Shown: piece by piece, positions 38,501-53,500 of the stretch
Position numbering within the stretch: the stretch's first letter is position 1
Layout of the letters: every line of letters starts with the position of its first letter
Assembly (NCBI RefSeq): GCF_037392515.1
Contig: NC_090288.1
Span: 57,769,673-57,833,672, forward strand
From: Haliotis asinina
Taxonomy: Eukaryota; Mollusca; Gastropoda; Lepetellida; Haliotidae
Direction: 5' to 3'
Length of the DNA: 64,000 bases
Notes under the pieces: generated by a model
Databases searched by the model: none
The model's input: only the letters and a program-made list of their open reading frames with translations
Told to the model about the DNA's origin: nothing
Position numbers and translations under genes: made by a program

Positions 38501-41500
38501 CCAGACAACAGAAAGAGGTTGTCATAGCCCCTCTGCACTAGAGTTGTTGCTGCGTCGTGGGCAATTCTCTCATCTTCATCGTATATTATAATGATCTTCC
38601 CTGTCTGGTTCCGCTGAGAAGCAGGTTAAGGAGATATTGTACCAAATTTTGCATTCAGGTATTTTCATGCTGAAATAGCTTCCTGCCCTTATACAGAATC
38701 AGCATTTATAGAATGGGATGACCCCAAACAGAGTTATCTTCCTTTTTCACTCTCCCTGTGTTAAGACAGGTGTTATATTTCTGGGTAGATTTTTTGTTGA
38801 TAATAAAGCAAAACAGCTGCACATAAAACAATTTCTTGTATGTTGGAAACATCTATGATTCTGACTTAACTTAAACATTAATCTAAGAAATAATTAGACC
38901 AAAACGACAAAATGACTTGTCTTGTTCTAACTGAAAAGCTGATATGAATAGCAAAGTTTGCTACAAAATATGGATCCAATGAAAATAGTGAGTTTAGGTT
39001 TATGGGGTCCCAATGAAAAGCTGTTCCACTGGTAATGATGTTACCAATGGTGTAAAGAATGAGGACAGGTTTAACATCAGCATCAACATCCTACTCCAAT
39101 AGTAACCATGGTAAATAGCACATGACACCAAGATTAGTAAACAGCAGAAATCGTCTCTGGCAAATATATAACATGAAGTAAGGACAATTACAAATAATGG
39201 TTTGCTCAACACAGAACTCCATCTGTGTAACAATCACACTATGCAGTGACTGACATAATCATGACAATCAGCAATTCTCCATGTGTTACAATAACCAAGT
39301 CTCCAAGCATGACCAGTTACAACTTAAAGCTAGTAGAAGACGCTCAACTCCATAGAGACTACAATAATGACATCATGACAACCTGTGCCAAACAGGAAGA
39401 TTCAACACATGAACTACAGAAAAGGATACATAAGATAGAAGATCATTACTTTCATAGTTCACTGATCGAGACAACCTTGCACGAGGAAAATTCTTTGCTG
39501 CAAAGGGAAAAAGAAAAATAAACAAATGTGATACATGTACAAAAAGCACTTCCAAATATTTGATTACTGCAGTAATTCTGCCTTATTAGGCTCCATTGCC
39601 TCCTCATTCTTGAGACCCGTGAAGGTCCCGGGGTAGAATAGGCCTTCAGCAACCCATGCTTGCCATAAAAGGCGACTATGCTTGTCGTAAGAGGCGACTA
39701 ACGGGATCGGGTGGTCAGGCTCGCTGACTTGGTTGACGCATGTCATCGGTTCCCAATTGCGCAGATCGATGCTCATGTTGTTGATCACTGGATTGTCTAA
39801 ACTCACTAAACTCACTAAACTAAACTCACTCACTCACTCACTCCTCATTCTTGAAATGAAACTGGATGAGCAAGTGAGTTTAGTTTTACACCGCACTCAG
39901 CAATATGCTAGTTATATTGCGGCTGTCTGTAAATGCTCGAGTCTGGAACAGACAATCCAGTTATCAACAGCATGAGCATTGACCTGTGCAATTGGGAAGC
40001 GATGACATGTGCCAACCAAGTCAGCAAGCCTGACCACCCAATCCCATTAGTCGCCTTTCATGGCAAGCATGGGCTGCCGGAGGCCTATTCTACCCTGGAC
40101 CTTCACAATTGAAATTGGATGAAATATTGATGTTATCGTTGTCATATTAAGTATTTCCTCTCCCCATTAGAGAATGGCTGAATTAGTAACAGGTTTTATT
40201 GCAAGTGTAAGCATTTGCCTTAACATGTCAACAATTTCACAAACATACAAGTCAAATAAATATACTTTCACATGAATAACACAATTTAACGACAAAGTAT
40301 ATTGACAAATCTCAACATTAACACATGTGATGTTTCCTTATAGAGAGTTAGATATGATATGACATGTGAGAAGCCATGTACCTGTAATCATGGACATAAC
40401 TACCTGTAACGATTTGACAGATTGTTTATGTATAAAGTATGTAACAGTTTGTGTGCAAGATTGTTGCCTTGTAATGATTAGAAACTCTCTATCCTAACTG
40501 TTTACTAAAAAAACATTTGGAATATTGTTTACATGTATGAAGCATGTGACTGTTTACCTGTAACAAAGTGGGAAAATATTTACCTGTAATGATGTGACAC
40601 TTATGGTATGCGTCTTCATCTCTGATATCCAACAACAAATATGGACACATGTCATCTACAAACAGTTTTTGTGGTGGGGGAGGGGGTTTGTCCATATCAA
40701 TCTCCCCTACTCCTCGTATCACGCTGAAACACACAAATATATGTGACCAACTGAGCATGTCACTTGTGTCCATTGCAAGAATGATGAAGTTCACAGTCAC
40801 AGAAAACTCACTGTTCCTACTGGAACACTGACACAAATCACAAGAAACAAAGTAATGTAGCATGAGATTTGGTGTTCCAACCTGAGTTGCCTATCAAATA
40901 TGGATACGGCTTGTTTGCACAAGATGATCTAGTTGTGACATCACAATGTAACACTTTCTATTGTAAGGTAGACATGGATATTACAAGGGCGATAACTAGC
41001 ACTTTCTGTGGTCAGTATACCAAGGGAGATAACTAACACTGTTGTAAGACAGACCAGTATACTGAGGAAGATAAGCTGAACACATTGTTGCAAAAGGGAT
41101 TATCTTATAGCAAGGGAGACAACTAGAACTCACTGTTGTAAAGTAGATCTGTTAGTCTCTGCTCCTTCTCTAGGTGAAGTAGGAGGAGATTCCTCACCAT
41201 CGCAGATCTTCTGTACCTCTTGATCAGCCGTACTTGGCCGATCACCATCTCCAAGGTCACCATCTGTGAAAATACACACATTGTTTAATGGCAGCTTCAA
41301 TAAGATTTACAGATTAAAAAATTGGCATTTTGACAGCAATGTCAATGAGGTCTCATCTGTGAAATATGAGCCTTTGGCAAAAACTGAATTAACAAGCAAT
41401 AATTTTACAAAGAATTAATCCCACTCGCAATATAACATGAATAAGTTGTGAGTACAACATGACAAATACTACATAACCACTTGGCTATGCTGTACAGCCT

Positions 41501-44500
41501 ATACCCAATACTTACCGAAAGACCTGCTGGTTTCAGCAGTTTCTAGCTTTGATATTTGTATAATCTGAAAAAGAAAACAAAAGCAACAAATTTTCAAACC
41601 ATCAACCACATGACACTTCATGTATTACAGTGCTGTGTACAACAGATGGGCCACATGGGTGAATCCAGAATGGGGTGTACACTCCCCATTTTGCCCAGCG
41701 AGTTTATTACATGACCATTGAAACTCTCATGAAACAGGTGAAAATGAACTGTGACACACACGCACACATGCACCCATGCATGCATGCATGCATGCACACA
41801 CACCGTTACATGGCAACAACAGGTATACCTCGTAAGATAGTCACACAAATAAACATATCTACTGACACCCTCAGACTCACATATAGATGCATGAAAATGA
41901 TCAAGGCATAAAACAATGTCACTTCATGAATGAAAGATTCGATTCTTGAACAGTGAGGTGAAATGGGTTCTGAGTGAGTAAGTGGAGCTTTGTTTGTTCT
42001 GAGTACTAATACTACATGGAAACGTAACAATTATGTTTCAAACACACATAACAGACTACAGGACTATAAATACAACTGGTAATTTTGTCACAATATTTCA
42101 GCAAAAAGTTTGACAGCAACTTGAAATCTGGCACGAAACAGGTACCCTAATTATGGCTGGCAGGTGCAAAAAGTGGTGGTAATTCCCCTTTATTCTTCAA
42201 GGTAGAGTCATATACAAGGGAAACTCACCAGCTGTATCAGGGTCGAGATTTTCATCCGTTTGAAGATCTCATCCTTCTTGAATTTGTAATCTGAAAGAAG
42301 GCAGGAACTATGTGAAAACAAGAAGCATAATGTCAAAAATATATTTGTATAAATGTACCTCTGCTACACATAAATTCAACAATTTTCAGTAAAACATAAA
42401 CCCTAATGATCCTTACCTAAATGAACAGGTTTTCCACTCATGCGCAAAATTACCACAGTGTAATGTTGCCTTTCTTCAGAAAACTCCAAATTAAAGCGTC
42501 TCCGAATCATTTTGCTTCAATATTCACACATACAAAGTATTTAAATCAAATTCATAAACCCAAAGAGGGAGAAAATCCAGTCATCCTCTGTGACACAAGC
42601 AATTTCACTGTGGTGTCCATGCACACACAAAATTTACATATATCACATTACCATTCAATTTCATCATGAGGCATAATAAAGGTAGTGAAAAGTTGTCGAA
42701 GTTGATTTCACTTATTTCCAGCATTGATAGTAATCTCAAAGGCATGGATACTGTCACCTCATACAGAACTACTTTTACATTAAACAAAAAAACCTCCTTT
42801 GATTACTCTCAAATCTATAGAAGTACAGGAAAAAGTTAAACCTGAACAGGGCCTCATGTATATGTCTGTAATTGACAAGTGGTTGTGGTAAAGATTTACA
42901 AAGTGATTACCCACCCCCTAACAACCATTCTAAGGGAATACTCGTAACATGTCACTTTCACTACCCAGCGTCACGGATCAATGGAGACATTCAGATGAAC
43001 AACTCTCTCTACCTATATACTACTGCACCCTTCATTGGTTGACCTCTCCATATTCCCAGAAGAAGTCAGAGTCAGCACTGACACAGAATGGAATCCACAA
43101 TCCTTCTAGATTGACTGATATCGAAAGCTATCAATGATCTTCACATGTGACATATATTCACGTAACTGACATACGACATTGTAGTAGAAATTGAAAGGCA
43201 AGTGATAGGTTATCAAACGTCTGTACTGAATTCATAATTTGTATTTATGGTCTCACTGCATACATTTGAATAATCTCATGGCTCCCTGAAGTAGCATGCA
43301 CCTGCCTGAAGTTTTGTTGGATCTAAAAAAATTAGCAGTCAGAAGTGTTCCATAGAGAAAATGCATTAAGTGAGCATTTGTCCATGATAAAGCAAGTACA
43401 ATCATGACAATACACTTTTCCCAGTGATCATATTGATTGATATTCATTATTCACTAGTGGAAAATACATTCTTTGACACATAATTCCTTTACTAACTGCT
43501 TAAAAACACTACTACTGACCATAGCAACGTAAGAAACCATGTGCAAGATGTATGAATGAAACATTGGAGTGAATGGTCTTACTTAGCATGTAGTTGCAAA
43601 TGTTTTGTTCAGCTTGTCACTAATGCAAGGAATATTAGCCACTGGGTTAAAGGGGAAAAATCAAAGACAGATGTCTATTCATATCTGGTTCATACTGGTT
43701 GACCCCATGTTCCTGTTTATTTGACCATGAGTACCTAGTCTGCCAGAGCTGTCTATAGCCCAGATGACTATTCAGCAGAGATTATTTCATTATTGTTAAA
43801 ACAGAAACTTGAAAGTAAGTAAACCATCTAAGCACTAACAGTTCTAAGTCCTAACCTTAGTCAAAGGTAACCTTAGTGCAACGTTAAAGAATGGGAGTTT
43901 AAGTTAACCTTAGTAAAGCTTGCTTTGTGACAGGAGCCCCAGGTTAGGACCTTATGTTGCCTTACCTTACCACATGTAATGTCATATTGCTCACTTGAAT
44001 ATAACACTCACCTTAACATTAACTGGTAAGTGGATTGTTTTCTACATGTCAAAAGTCACATACAATATAAAAATGATACTACACATAAAACACCTGTGTC
44101 GTATGGTCCTGTCAGGTTTTAGTCCATGATGGTATCATCCTCATCTCAGGTGGTTTGTCACAAGTCTATGTTAATCCCATGACTGATATATTAAATCATT
44201 TACACATAGCATTAGTATGGTTTGATTAGATCAAACATTGGACATCAACGTTTACTGCCACCACGGTACATTCGTTGGATGGTGAGACTCAATAAGCCTT
44301 CAGGTGATATATGCTAACAGCAGAAGGTGTCCTTTCCCCTAATCCACAAGTGTTGAAGAATACTATACATGTAGCTGTAATTACTTGCTGCAGACATTTA
44401 TGATCATTGGGTGTGTTACTGGATGATCTTGACAGAGATAAGTAAACACAAGATCACGTGTAGTTGTGACGTTTGTTAAAAGCCTGATAAATAATAGATT

Positions 44501-47500
44501 TGCATCTCCACGGACAACAGATAACTCCCAACTCTCAATAATTCAGGAGACCGTGACACACCACATTCCTGGTTCCAGCATCCTGCTTCAAACATCAATA
44601 CACAACATCCAAGTCTTGTCAGCTTATGATTATTACCAGCTCTTTAAACTGCAAGTTTCACAATGATCATGATAATCAATCACTTCAGTCTCAATGATCC
44701 AAGAGACCCATTACATTATCCAGTGTCCAACTAAGTATGACAAGATTGCCTCCAGTTCTTGCCTGGAATTAATATACAAATGCTCTGGGATCCTTTCGTG
44801 TATGGCTGGACATGGACTCAGGTGGATTCGAATATAATCAAAATTATTGTAGAAAAAATTGCATACGTTGATGACTGTCTTCAGTGATGGAGTTGTCTAA
44901 CATGTAATGACAATTAAGGTGAAAATAATAAATTCCCAGATTTCTTGCATAATTTGATCCGTGTCTACCACAAAGCTGTTAACAGCTGACATAGGTCGGT
45001 GTGATATTGATGGTCAGCAGATCATTTCTAGGACATTGCCAGATTAACTCACATTTTCCACAATCCAATTAATTTATAAGAAGGGGGTAATTATTGTGAG
45101 AACAATTTATTGTACTCCCCATCACAGTATTGACTGAGCCCCTCTAACCAATCTATCCATGGTCGATATAAGTTCTAACATTACATCACTGACAACTAGG
45201 TGTTTTCCATATTTGTAAGTTTCACTACTGCCAACAAACAATTTATTTGGGGCATATTTCTGTGAAAACAATACATTATAAAACATTCTCCACTATCACC
45301 ACTTTTACATGGCCTGAGTAATGAGTTCACATGAAACTCTCTGTGTGAAGGGCCCACATTGCATGATCAGAGCGTGGTATAGCATGTCAGGTCAAGGGGT
45401 AGAGTATCCACAGCTATGAAGTCATGTGTAATGGTCTACATGTACTGTAATAAATTCCTGCTTGCCATGGTTAAATAATCATCTGTGACACCAAGTAAAA
45501 ATCATGAGCAATAAATATGACAGTGACAAATGATTACTGAATGATAGCGACCAATTATTACTTGATGACAGTAACAACACATTACTGAACAATGTGAATA
45601 TTAGTAAACGATAGCAACAGTATATGTGTTAAATTATAGAGAAATCCAATCCTGAAAAAAATGACAGTATATTACCACAACACACTAATATTAGATTAAA
45701 CAAACTTCAAAACCTTCTTCAGAATTTGCCTTCTCTCAAAATAAAAGCCATTCACGGATATGTATCTCAACTCAACAATCATTTGATGATATTCTATAAA
45801 AATATAAAGATATTCATAATGTTTGTCACAACATTTCATATATAATCATTATGATGCAAAACATTGTTTCAAAGATACTGACATAACTGCAACTGTGTCA
45901 TCCATATGATATAGCAAGGGCTGGTGATCCTGGTTACCCAGTGATTGAAACACAACAAAGGATCTAAGTCTTTGATAAAAGCCCACACTAAAAACACATC
46001 ATGTGAAAATACTGATAGCATTGTACTAACCATGCAGAATTTGGTAACATTAGCAGTTAGCATTAACGTTGTAAAATTCTGTTTTGTTTGGTAAAAGTTT
46101 ACATAACAACAATGATCTCCTGAAAAAATAGATGACTGAAGCCAAGTTTTGGTCTGTATATGTTAATCCAAGTTAAAAAATATCGGAAAATGTCACTACA
46201 CTATAGTAATTAAGTCAAAGTGGGATAGATTAACTGTAGTAATATGAAAAATAGGTGTTCTTTGATTTCTTTTGAATAGTACACAATAAACAGTCAAGAA
46301 TTTAAAAAATATGAAAGACTGCCAAATGGAGTAAGCTGACATAATACCTCGTTTTCCAGCATTAATGATATCCGACAACTCCAGACGGTTTTCCTTGAAC
46401 AACTTAGGTCTTGGTGGAGCAGGACGGGGCGAGTAACATGGACTGAAGTTATGGAATGGCGGAACACTTTTCTTGGGCATCTTGCATCATCACACCACGA
46501 ACATATCTTGTTCAATCTACATTGTAATTTGTATTCAAACACAGTCCTCAGAAACAACAAGTCTTCAGTCAGCAGCAGATCAGTGATCACTATGGTGGGA
46601 CTACAATACAAGTGTATCAGGTTCAACTGCCAGATTAATCCTATACCTATTTATTTCAGTGATAGCTGTAGCCCCAGCTGGATACACGCTTGCGTTAACT
46701 CAGGTACTTACACCCTAGAGATTTACACATAATACCACGTCAAGGAGTTACAGAGAAAGTGCTCGACAAAAAGTATACTGTTTAAGTTTTTAACATTACT
46801 TCAGATCCATAATTGATTCAGGCTGACTGCACCTTGAACTCGGCTTATCTGAATAAGCACATAAGTGATAAGCCTTGCCTTGGTTACATCTGGATATCGG
46901 AACCTTGTACAATGGTTCAGAGAAAACAATTGCATTTACTTCCTGAGTGGCAGGCAATGGTATAGAGTTGTATTGTGTAAGTAGCTTTGTAATAGTGAAA
47001 TAACACTGGATATTCTTCTGAATGATGACTTGCAAGATCATTAGCAAAGAATAGAATGATTATGCTTCATGGTAGTTTCAGCATGTTGAATATTTGATTC
47101 AGTAGATAAATATTTATTGATTGTAATTAATTATTGAACAGTGTTCCTATGGATACAAGTGAACAGGAGTTTAAATTGTTTGTTGTTTCAAGCTACAGCC
47201 ACCAACATCACTTCTATACTATCCTGTAAATAATTGAGTCTGCACCATCACCACCATTTAATAATAACAAATATACATAGCAGTGTCCTCTCTTGTTGGG
47301 ATTTGATCACACATAATCGGCCTCTGCAACTTACATCATGGTTCTATACATACAGCAGTTTGAGAAATCCACTACTAATCTGATGGATGAGACAAGTAAA
47401 ATTCTCTTCAGTCTACTAAGTTCAGCTGACCATAACCCACCTGAGGAAACAAGTGCTTAATATAACAACCAATGTCCACCGAATGGTAGGGGTACAAGGA

Positions 47501-50500
47501 TACCATATCAACCAAGTCACAAGCCAACAGAGTGGTAGAGATATATTCTAACCAAGGTCCCTAAGGATGTTACCTGGGTAGTTCCAAAACCCATGCATAC
47601 AATTACATGTGATTGTCATAACAAGTGTTGTCTGCAGTCATATTTCTGGAACATTGCTAATAGGGGCATAAAATCCACTAACTTGCTCCTTGTTGAACTG
47701 GTAGAAAGTTTGTATGCCCAATTCACAGACCATTATTTGCCTGAATGAACTGAACACTTACCTAGATAACCATGTGTACGGCATCTACTGAAGCAGCACT
47801 GTTTTCACGTCGCCATGAACATGATGCATTGTCTGTCATGGGCTCTAATAGTGCCAGATGTACTGAAAACTCTCCTGCAAAATGTGCAGGCATTTCTTTG
47901 AGTTGGTTGTGATGCTGTTTTGAACAGTACTCCATCAACATTCCGTCATCCTAATATGTGGAACTGGAAATACCAACTTCATGCTGGATGAGATGCTACA
48001 ACCAATCATTAATGTGTCCTAGAACAGGGAAGGGACATAACTCAAGGGGAAATCCATCATCCACTACTTAACCTCTGCACTAGAAGGAAAATAAGTGAAA
48101 GCGGAGAGCTACTGTCAACAACAGTCTAAATCAGGAGTAATCAGGCAGATTTTATGTATGCTTTAGTCAAAATATACAGAAAATATCAAGCAACCATGTA
48201 TTCCCCGGTCTGATCTATGAAGGGCATATAGAAGTGGAATGTGTGAGAAAAGCAAGATTTATGGATGTCAACTTCTTTACTGTGAATAACACAATGTTTC
48301 AGAGAATATGCTTGCTAATTCATCAGGTGTTATTCACAACAAAGAAGCTGACATCCATAAATCTTGCTCTTCTTATTCTCACGTCTGTTAAACTATCATA
48401 CAGCTTAAAAGTAAAGCAGTGGAATTCTTATCTACATATTCAGGTATCACCTCTGGCTACATCAACTGGTTCCAGTATTGTTACTGATTATTCATGTACA
48501 GTGACAAAAATATTGACACCATTCAGCAACATTTCAACATGCTGGGAATAAAAAAGGGTATGTAGCTGTTCAAAATATTCCTATACTCTTCAGTGAAACA
48601 TGAATGCAACTCCCTCAATACAGTTACTGCAGATCAGAAGAAAGCAAAAATGGCACTGAATGAGTAGGTTGTTGGCAACAAACTTTAGGATAGAATACGT
48701 CAACAAAATAGACAAAGCACAGATTGAAAACCTATGCTGTCACACGTTCATGCCATCAAACCATCACATGTCTGTACCCTAACTCACCTCTATACAACCT
48801 GCGTTAAGTAAGATTATGTACAGTCCAGCAACCATGATTAACTCTACTGTTGATTATCAATATAATTCTACATTTTTTATGAAAATGATCACTATTATGA
48901 ATGACACCCCATGTGTGATCATGCATTCAGTCACACAGACAGTCTTCTAACCAGCAAAGATTGGTGTGGGTCAATTCTAACCTAACACTCTAATACAGAG
49001 ATACATATGCCCAGCTATAAAGACACACCTGTGTCAGTAATCTGTGTACAATTACAAACACTTCGAGTGCTAATTCACCATAAGACACTCCCCTCTAAAT
49101 CTCCCTGATACAAGCTTATAATGCTTATTAAACTAACCTCCATTTTTGATCATTTGATAATCCATGGAACAGGTGGTGGGTGTATCATTAACTATCCAAA
49201 CATGAAGATAAATAACTTACAGTGTTCGGCTTAAGCAATCAGACCTAACATGCAGAAAGGAATCTAGAAAAGACATAACAGGCATAAACAGGGTCCTGTC
49301 ATGACCCTTCAATATATCTACACAACCTATATAAAGCTTGTCTTGAAGATCAAATGCCAGAAGACTTCCAGGTAATAATGAGTTGCCAACTGCTTGAGTC
49401 TACGAACAGCCAGCTCTGCATCAGACAATGGAGTAACTGTCATCATGGTTATCGGTCTTAACACTAATAACAGCTGTGATAACATTCATGATATATTTTG
49501 GATATAGCTGTCATGTTGATATGAATATCAACAATTCATCACCACTGAAACTATCATGTCCCTTGAGTCAATCCAGTCTTTTCTACCATCTTATGTTCTG
49601 GACATGCAGTGACTGGTTAAGTGACTTCAATATCTGTGTACATGACAAACTACCAGAGAACACTGAAACTATTGTTCTCAGATTGGGCAATTGTGCTTTC
49701 CTGAAGTTATCTGCATTCGACAATTAGAGTGTCATGGTCTGCTCATTAGAAGTTTCAATAGGCCTAAAGGAATACAGCTTAATCTATTTTCCTCCTTGAG
49801 ATAGGCAGTGTATAGCCTTGTAGGTAAAACATTGGCTAGGCACATTGAGAAGCATGGATACAATGTGTGAAGCCCATTTCAGGTGTCCCTAACATGCAGC
49901 ATAAAACCACTCTCTCATATACATTCCCAGTAGCATGAGAGCATTATTGCAGCATTTTACCTGGGTCATGAATTCTTGGTACTACTTGCATTCAAAACGT
50001 TTTGGGGCCAAAATTTGAAAGTGTAACAGTCACAGGAGCCTCTTAGAAATACGGATTTTCAATTTCAACTAAAAAAAAATGCTTTTCGCTTACAAAGTCT
50101 TTGAAGTGTTCATAATAGGACTTGGTCCTATCTTCATGATTTTGATGCCCTTTTGATGCCCTGGCAGACTGTTGATAGATTTTGTAGTATGAAGACACCC
50201 ATTGTAGAATAACAGCAGTATTATGTGTACTAATGACATCTGTGACACCATGTGAACCCTGTTTGGGTGCAATGTGCAGTACCTTTCACTGACAATAACC
50301 TAGTGATATGACTACTGTTAGCTACAATTTCAGAGACCTACCTGTCTTCATTTCCTCGATTCTTGCCAGGTATTTTGAAACACTGGACCCTGCAAATACA
50401 AACATGGCTGTAAATGCTCAACATCCTCTTTAATCAATATTCTAACACTTACTGTGTTCTGAAATACTGTTTAACAACAGCTAAAGTTTACAAAACAATT

Positions 50501-53500
50501 GTCTACAAACCCACAATGTTGGCAGTGATTACAAGGAAAGGAGGTCACTTATCTTTGACACCACAATTCACAGTGCAGAGTTATGTCCCCTCTTCACACT
50601 TGACGTTTTGATCATGGGTTGAAATCCCTGTTCCACATGTTTATGTTTTTAGGTTTGCCAGCACAGTACTTGTGCCTGGAGGTTTCACAGTGCTAATGTC
50701 TGAGACCTGCATTGCTTGGCATCGTCACTGTTCCGCTATTTACAAACTGTGGTATTAGCAACATTCCATGAGGTTCTAGCTGGTCTAAAATACTCAAAAT
50801 CAGGGATGGAAATAACCCACTGCCCAATGTTCCAGTCCAGTGTTTATTTCTGTCAGGTAAACAAATTTGTATATGATGCTGTATCAGTGTTAAGATAACT
50901 TCCCAGTGTTAATCATGTGTATTAAAAACAGTCAACAAGGAAATCGCCCTTTATAATGGAAAAATTATCAGTGAAAGTGATTCTACACATGCCACTGTAC
51001 CAGAGTACACTATCAATCTTAAGTTATTTCCACCCCTGCAAATATTACTTCATTACCTGATAGTGATATGCTCATTCCTGAGGGCAACAAGATTCAAGAA
51101 ATACAGTTCGTTCTACCACCATGTATAGTGTAATAAAGCACACTTTCGCCCTGAACTATTATATCATTAAAGAACCATGTGCTTTATTACACTATACATG
51201 GTGGTAGAACGAACTGTATTTCTTTTCTAAGATGCCGTATTTAATAATTTCTAGGCTTAATTTCAATTAATCTATCGCAGAAAACAAACAACGGTGTCTC
51301 TGACTTAAATTAAAAATCCTTGCACAGGGCTAACTGATGCGCTGTTCTTCTGACGTGTCAGCCCCCTTCGGTAAGACAAACGTTAGTAGAAAAACAAATG
51401 ATGAACAGTTTGGTGAAGGTTTATGTTTGGGTTAAATATCTTGTCTAGATCATTTTAATTACATCTGTCATTCTCTTAAACCATAAAAGGCAAAACCATC
51501 TCATTTCTACTACCAATGAAAGTTTAGATCACTACATTCAGCTGAAGCTGATTAGTCAACTAGTCATGCGACATTCCACGATTGCATTGTGGGAAAGTAA
51601 ACATTGCAAACATGACAGTGTTTCTGTAAAGTTTTGAGTCGAACTATGAGGAATTTTATCCTTCGGAAAACATAAACATAATGTTTCCACTACTGATGTT
51701 AGCTGTTTGATGCAACTGCAAACTGAGAAACGGGATGCGACGAAGCAGTTTACTGTGGGAGGCTGTACGAGGCGATGGCAACTGACATCCATTACGACGT
51801 TGGTTACATTGTGGTGCAATGCAAAAAAGTTCAATTACAAGGTGGCAGACTGGAATGGAGCAGTGACGTCAACACATTGTGACGTAATGCGAAAAGTGAT
51901 TATTATCATCTGATAAAGGATTGTCGGCGCCTTTGATCTTTCACCAAAGCATCTTAGAATTATTTATCAAACATCTAAATATTTCACTTTCAGCCTTCAA
52001 TTGTGAACTTGCAGCATATCAATTTGATAGTTAATTTGAAAACAAGTCAATATTAATTCTCTCACAAATGTGGATCTACTTTACTTGTCAGTTTGATTTA
52101 TAGCAACTGATAATATCCTTTTTTGCTTTAATGACTGGACATGTCTTTCTGGCATCTGGGCCACCTTTAATGAAACATACTGACCAGTTATTGCCATTTT
52201 TACGGGTTTTTTAACAATTTTCTCCATTATTGAAATAAAATCTGCCTGTTTACAGTTACCAAACATGTTTCTCTGAAACCCATCAACAGGAAGTGTGGTA
52301 GAGTACTGTAGATTGTGCTTTTCCAACAACTAACAAGACCAATTATTGCCATTTCTGAATTTTCTGTGTTATTAACCTAATTTGACATAAAATTGGTAAG
52401 AAAAATTATTGTGTTTCAAACCTTGACATATTAAAGAAATTTCATAATTGGAATTTGTTTAATTTTTTTTAAACAAAGAAATTAAAAAAAACAAAACTCG
52501 CTCTCATTGTGAGAGTTGATGGATGCTGATATAAGCTGACAGGAATACGGAGATGAAACCACGGAGTTGAACTCAAAGTTGTGTAAAGATATTTTGAGTA
52601 AAGATAAAGGTGAAAATTGACAGTTATATTTTGTCAGTATTGCCTGCATGGTATCTGTCGGGTCCACAAAACAGAGATTGAAATTTGGGTCAATTCCAAG
52701 TTAAGTGATTGTGCGTTGGCATTATGGGTATGTTCAGACAAATTAAAATCTGCACTTTTTGTGGACTGAATTATCAAGTCATAGATTCACAACACAGCCA
52801 GAATGATTTTAATTCAATTCTCATTGTTTATGAAATTTCATTTCAACAAACTAATGGTCACGTGACACACACCCAAGTGTGTGGGTCTTATCTTCCAAGG
52901 GATTCATATTGGTAATGTTTACAACGTAAAATACCCACAGTACTTTTAACTCTTGTAACCTATTGGTTTTGGGATGTGATAATGTGGGTAATATTACAGA
53001 AGTACAAGTAAAGCTGTCTGCGCAAGTGCTACAGCCATGTGTTAACGATAATTGGTACATGGGGATAACTGGTTGCTAGCCAGCAGTATTTGTCATTAAT
53101 TTTAGCTTATGAGAGCTTTAATAGCAAGGACTCATGACATATTAGCAAGACTGCTCAACATGGCAGCTGAATTGCTCTAAATACTAAGATAACTGGTGCT
53201 AAGTATGTGGCACAAAGTATGTAGTAAGTGGTCTTTTATCTTCCGAATGTATTTACGGAGCCAACAGCTTTACAATAATAAACATACAAAGTCTGTGAAT
53301 ATCGTGCAGTTTGTGTCCTTTCGAAATCCCTGCTGTCACTAGATAATTCAATTAGTTTTCAAACCAAATAACATAATAACGTATTTTATAAATGGAGAGA
53401 TCGAGTACCAAGCTGTTCTTCTGTATGCCATTCTCTAAAGATAACAATCTATACTGTTTAGAATAAGTTTCCTGTGGGATCAGTTGAACATGATCCAATA

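Larger units (their letters stand above)
42291..50341 (-). other. CEP41: CEP41 intron 3 (8 kb)
   Basis: Large GT-AG intron. It contains the alternative first exon (46348-46480), a foldback repeat (48243-48382) and a SINE (49803-49915). No other exon recognised; remaining frames are short and lack motifs. Confidence 0.85.

Noticed and set aside
46348-46480. The 46-kb frame as a cassette exon between CEP41 exons 3 and 4
   Set aside because: No AG in or before it gives the phase 1 entry that exon 3 requires, whereas its exit phase fits exon 4. A first exon is the better reading.
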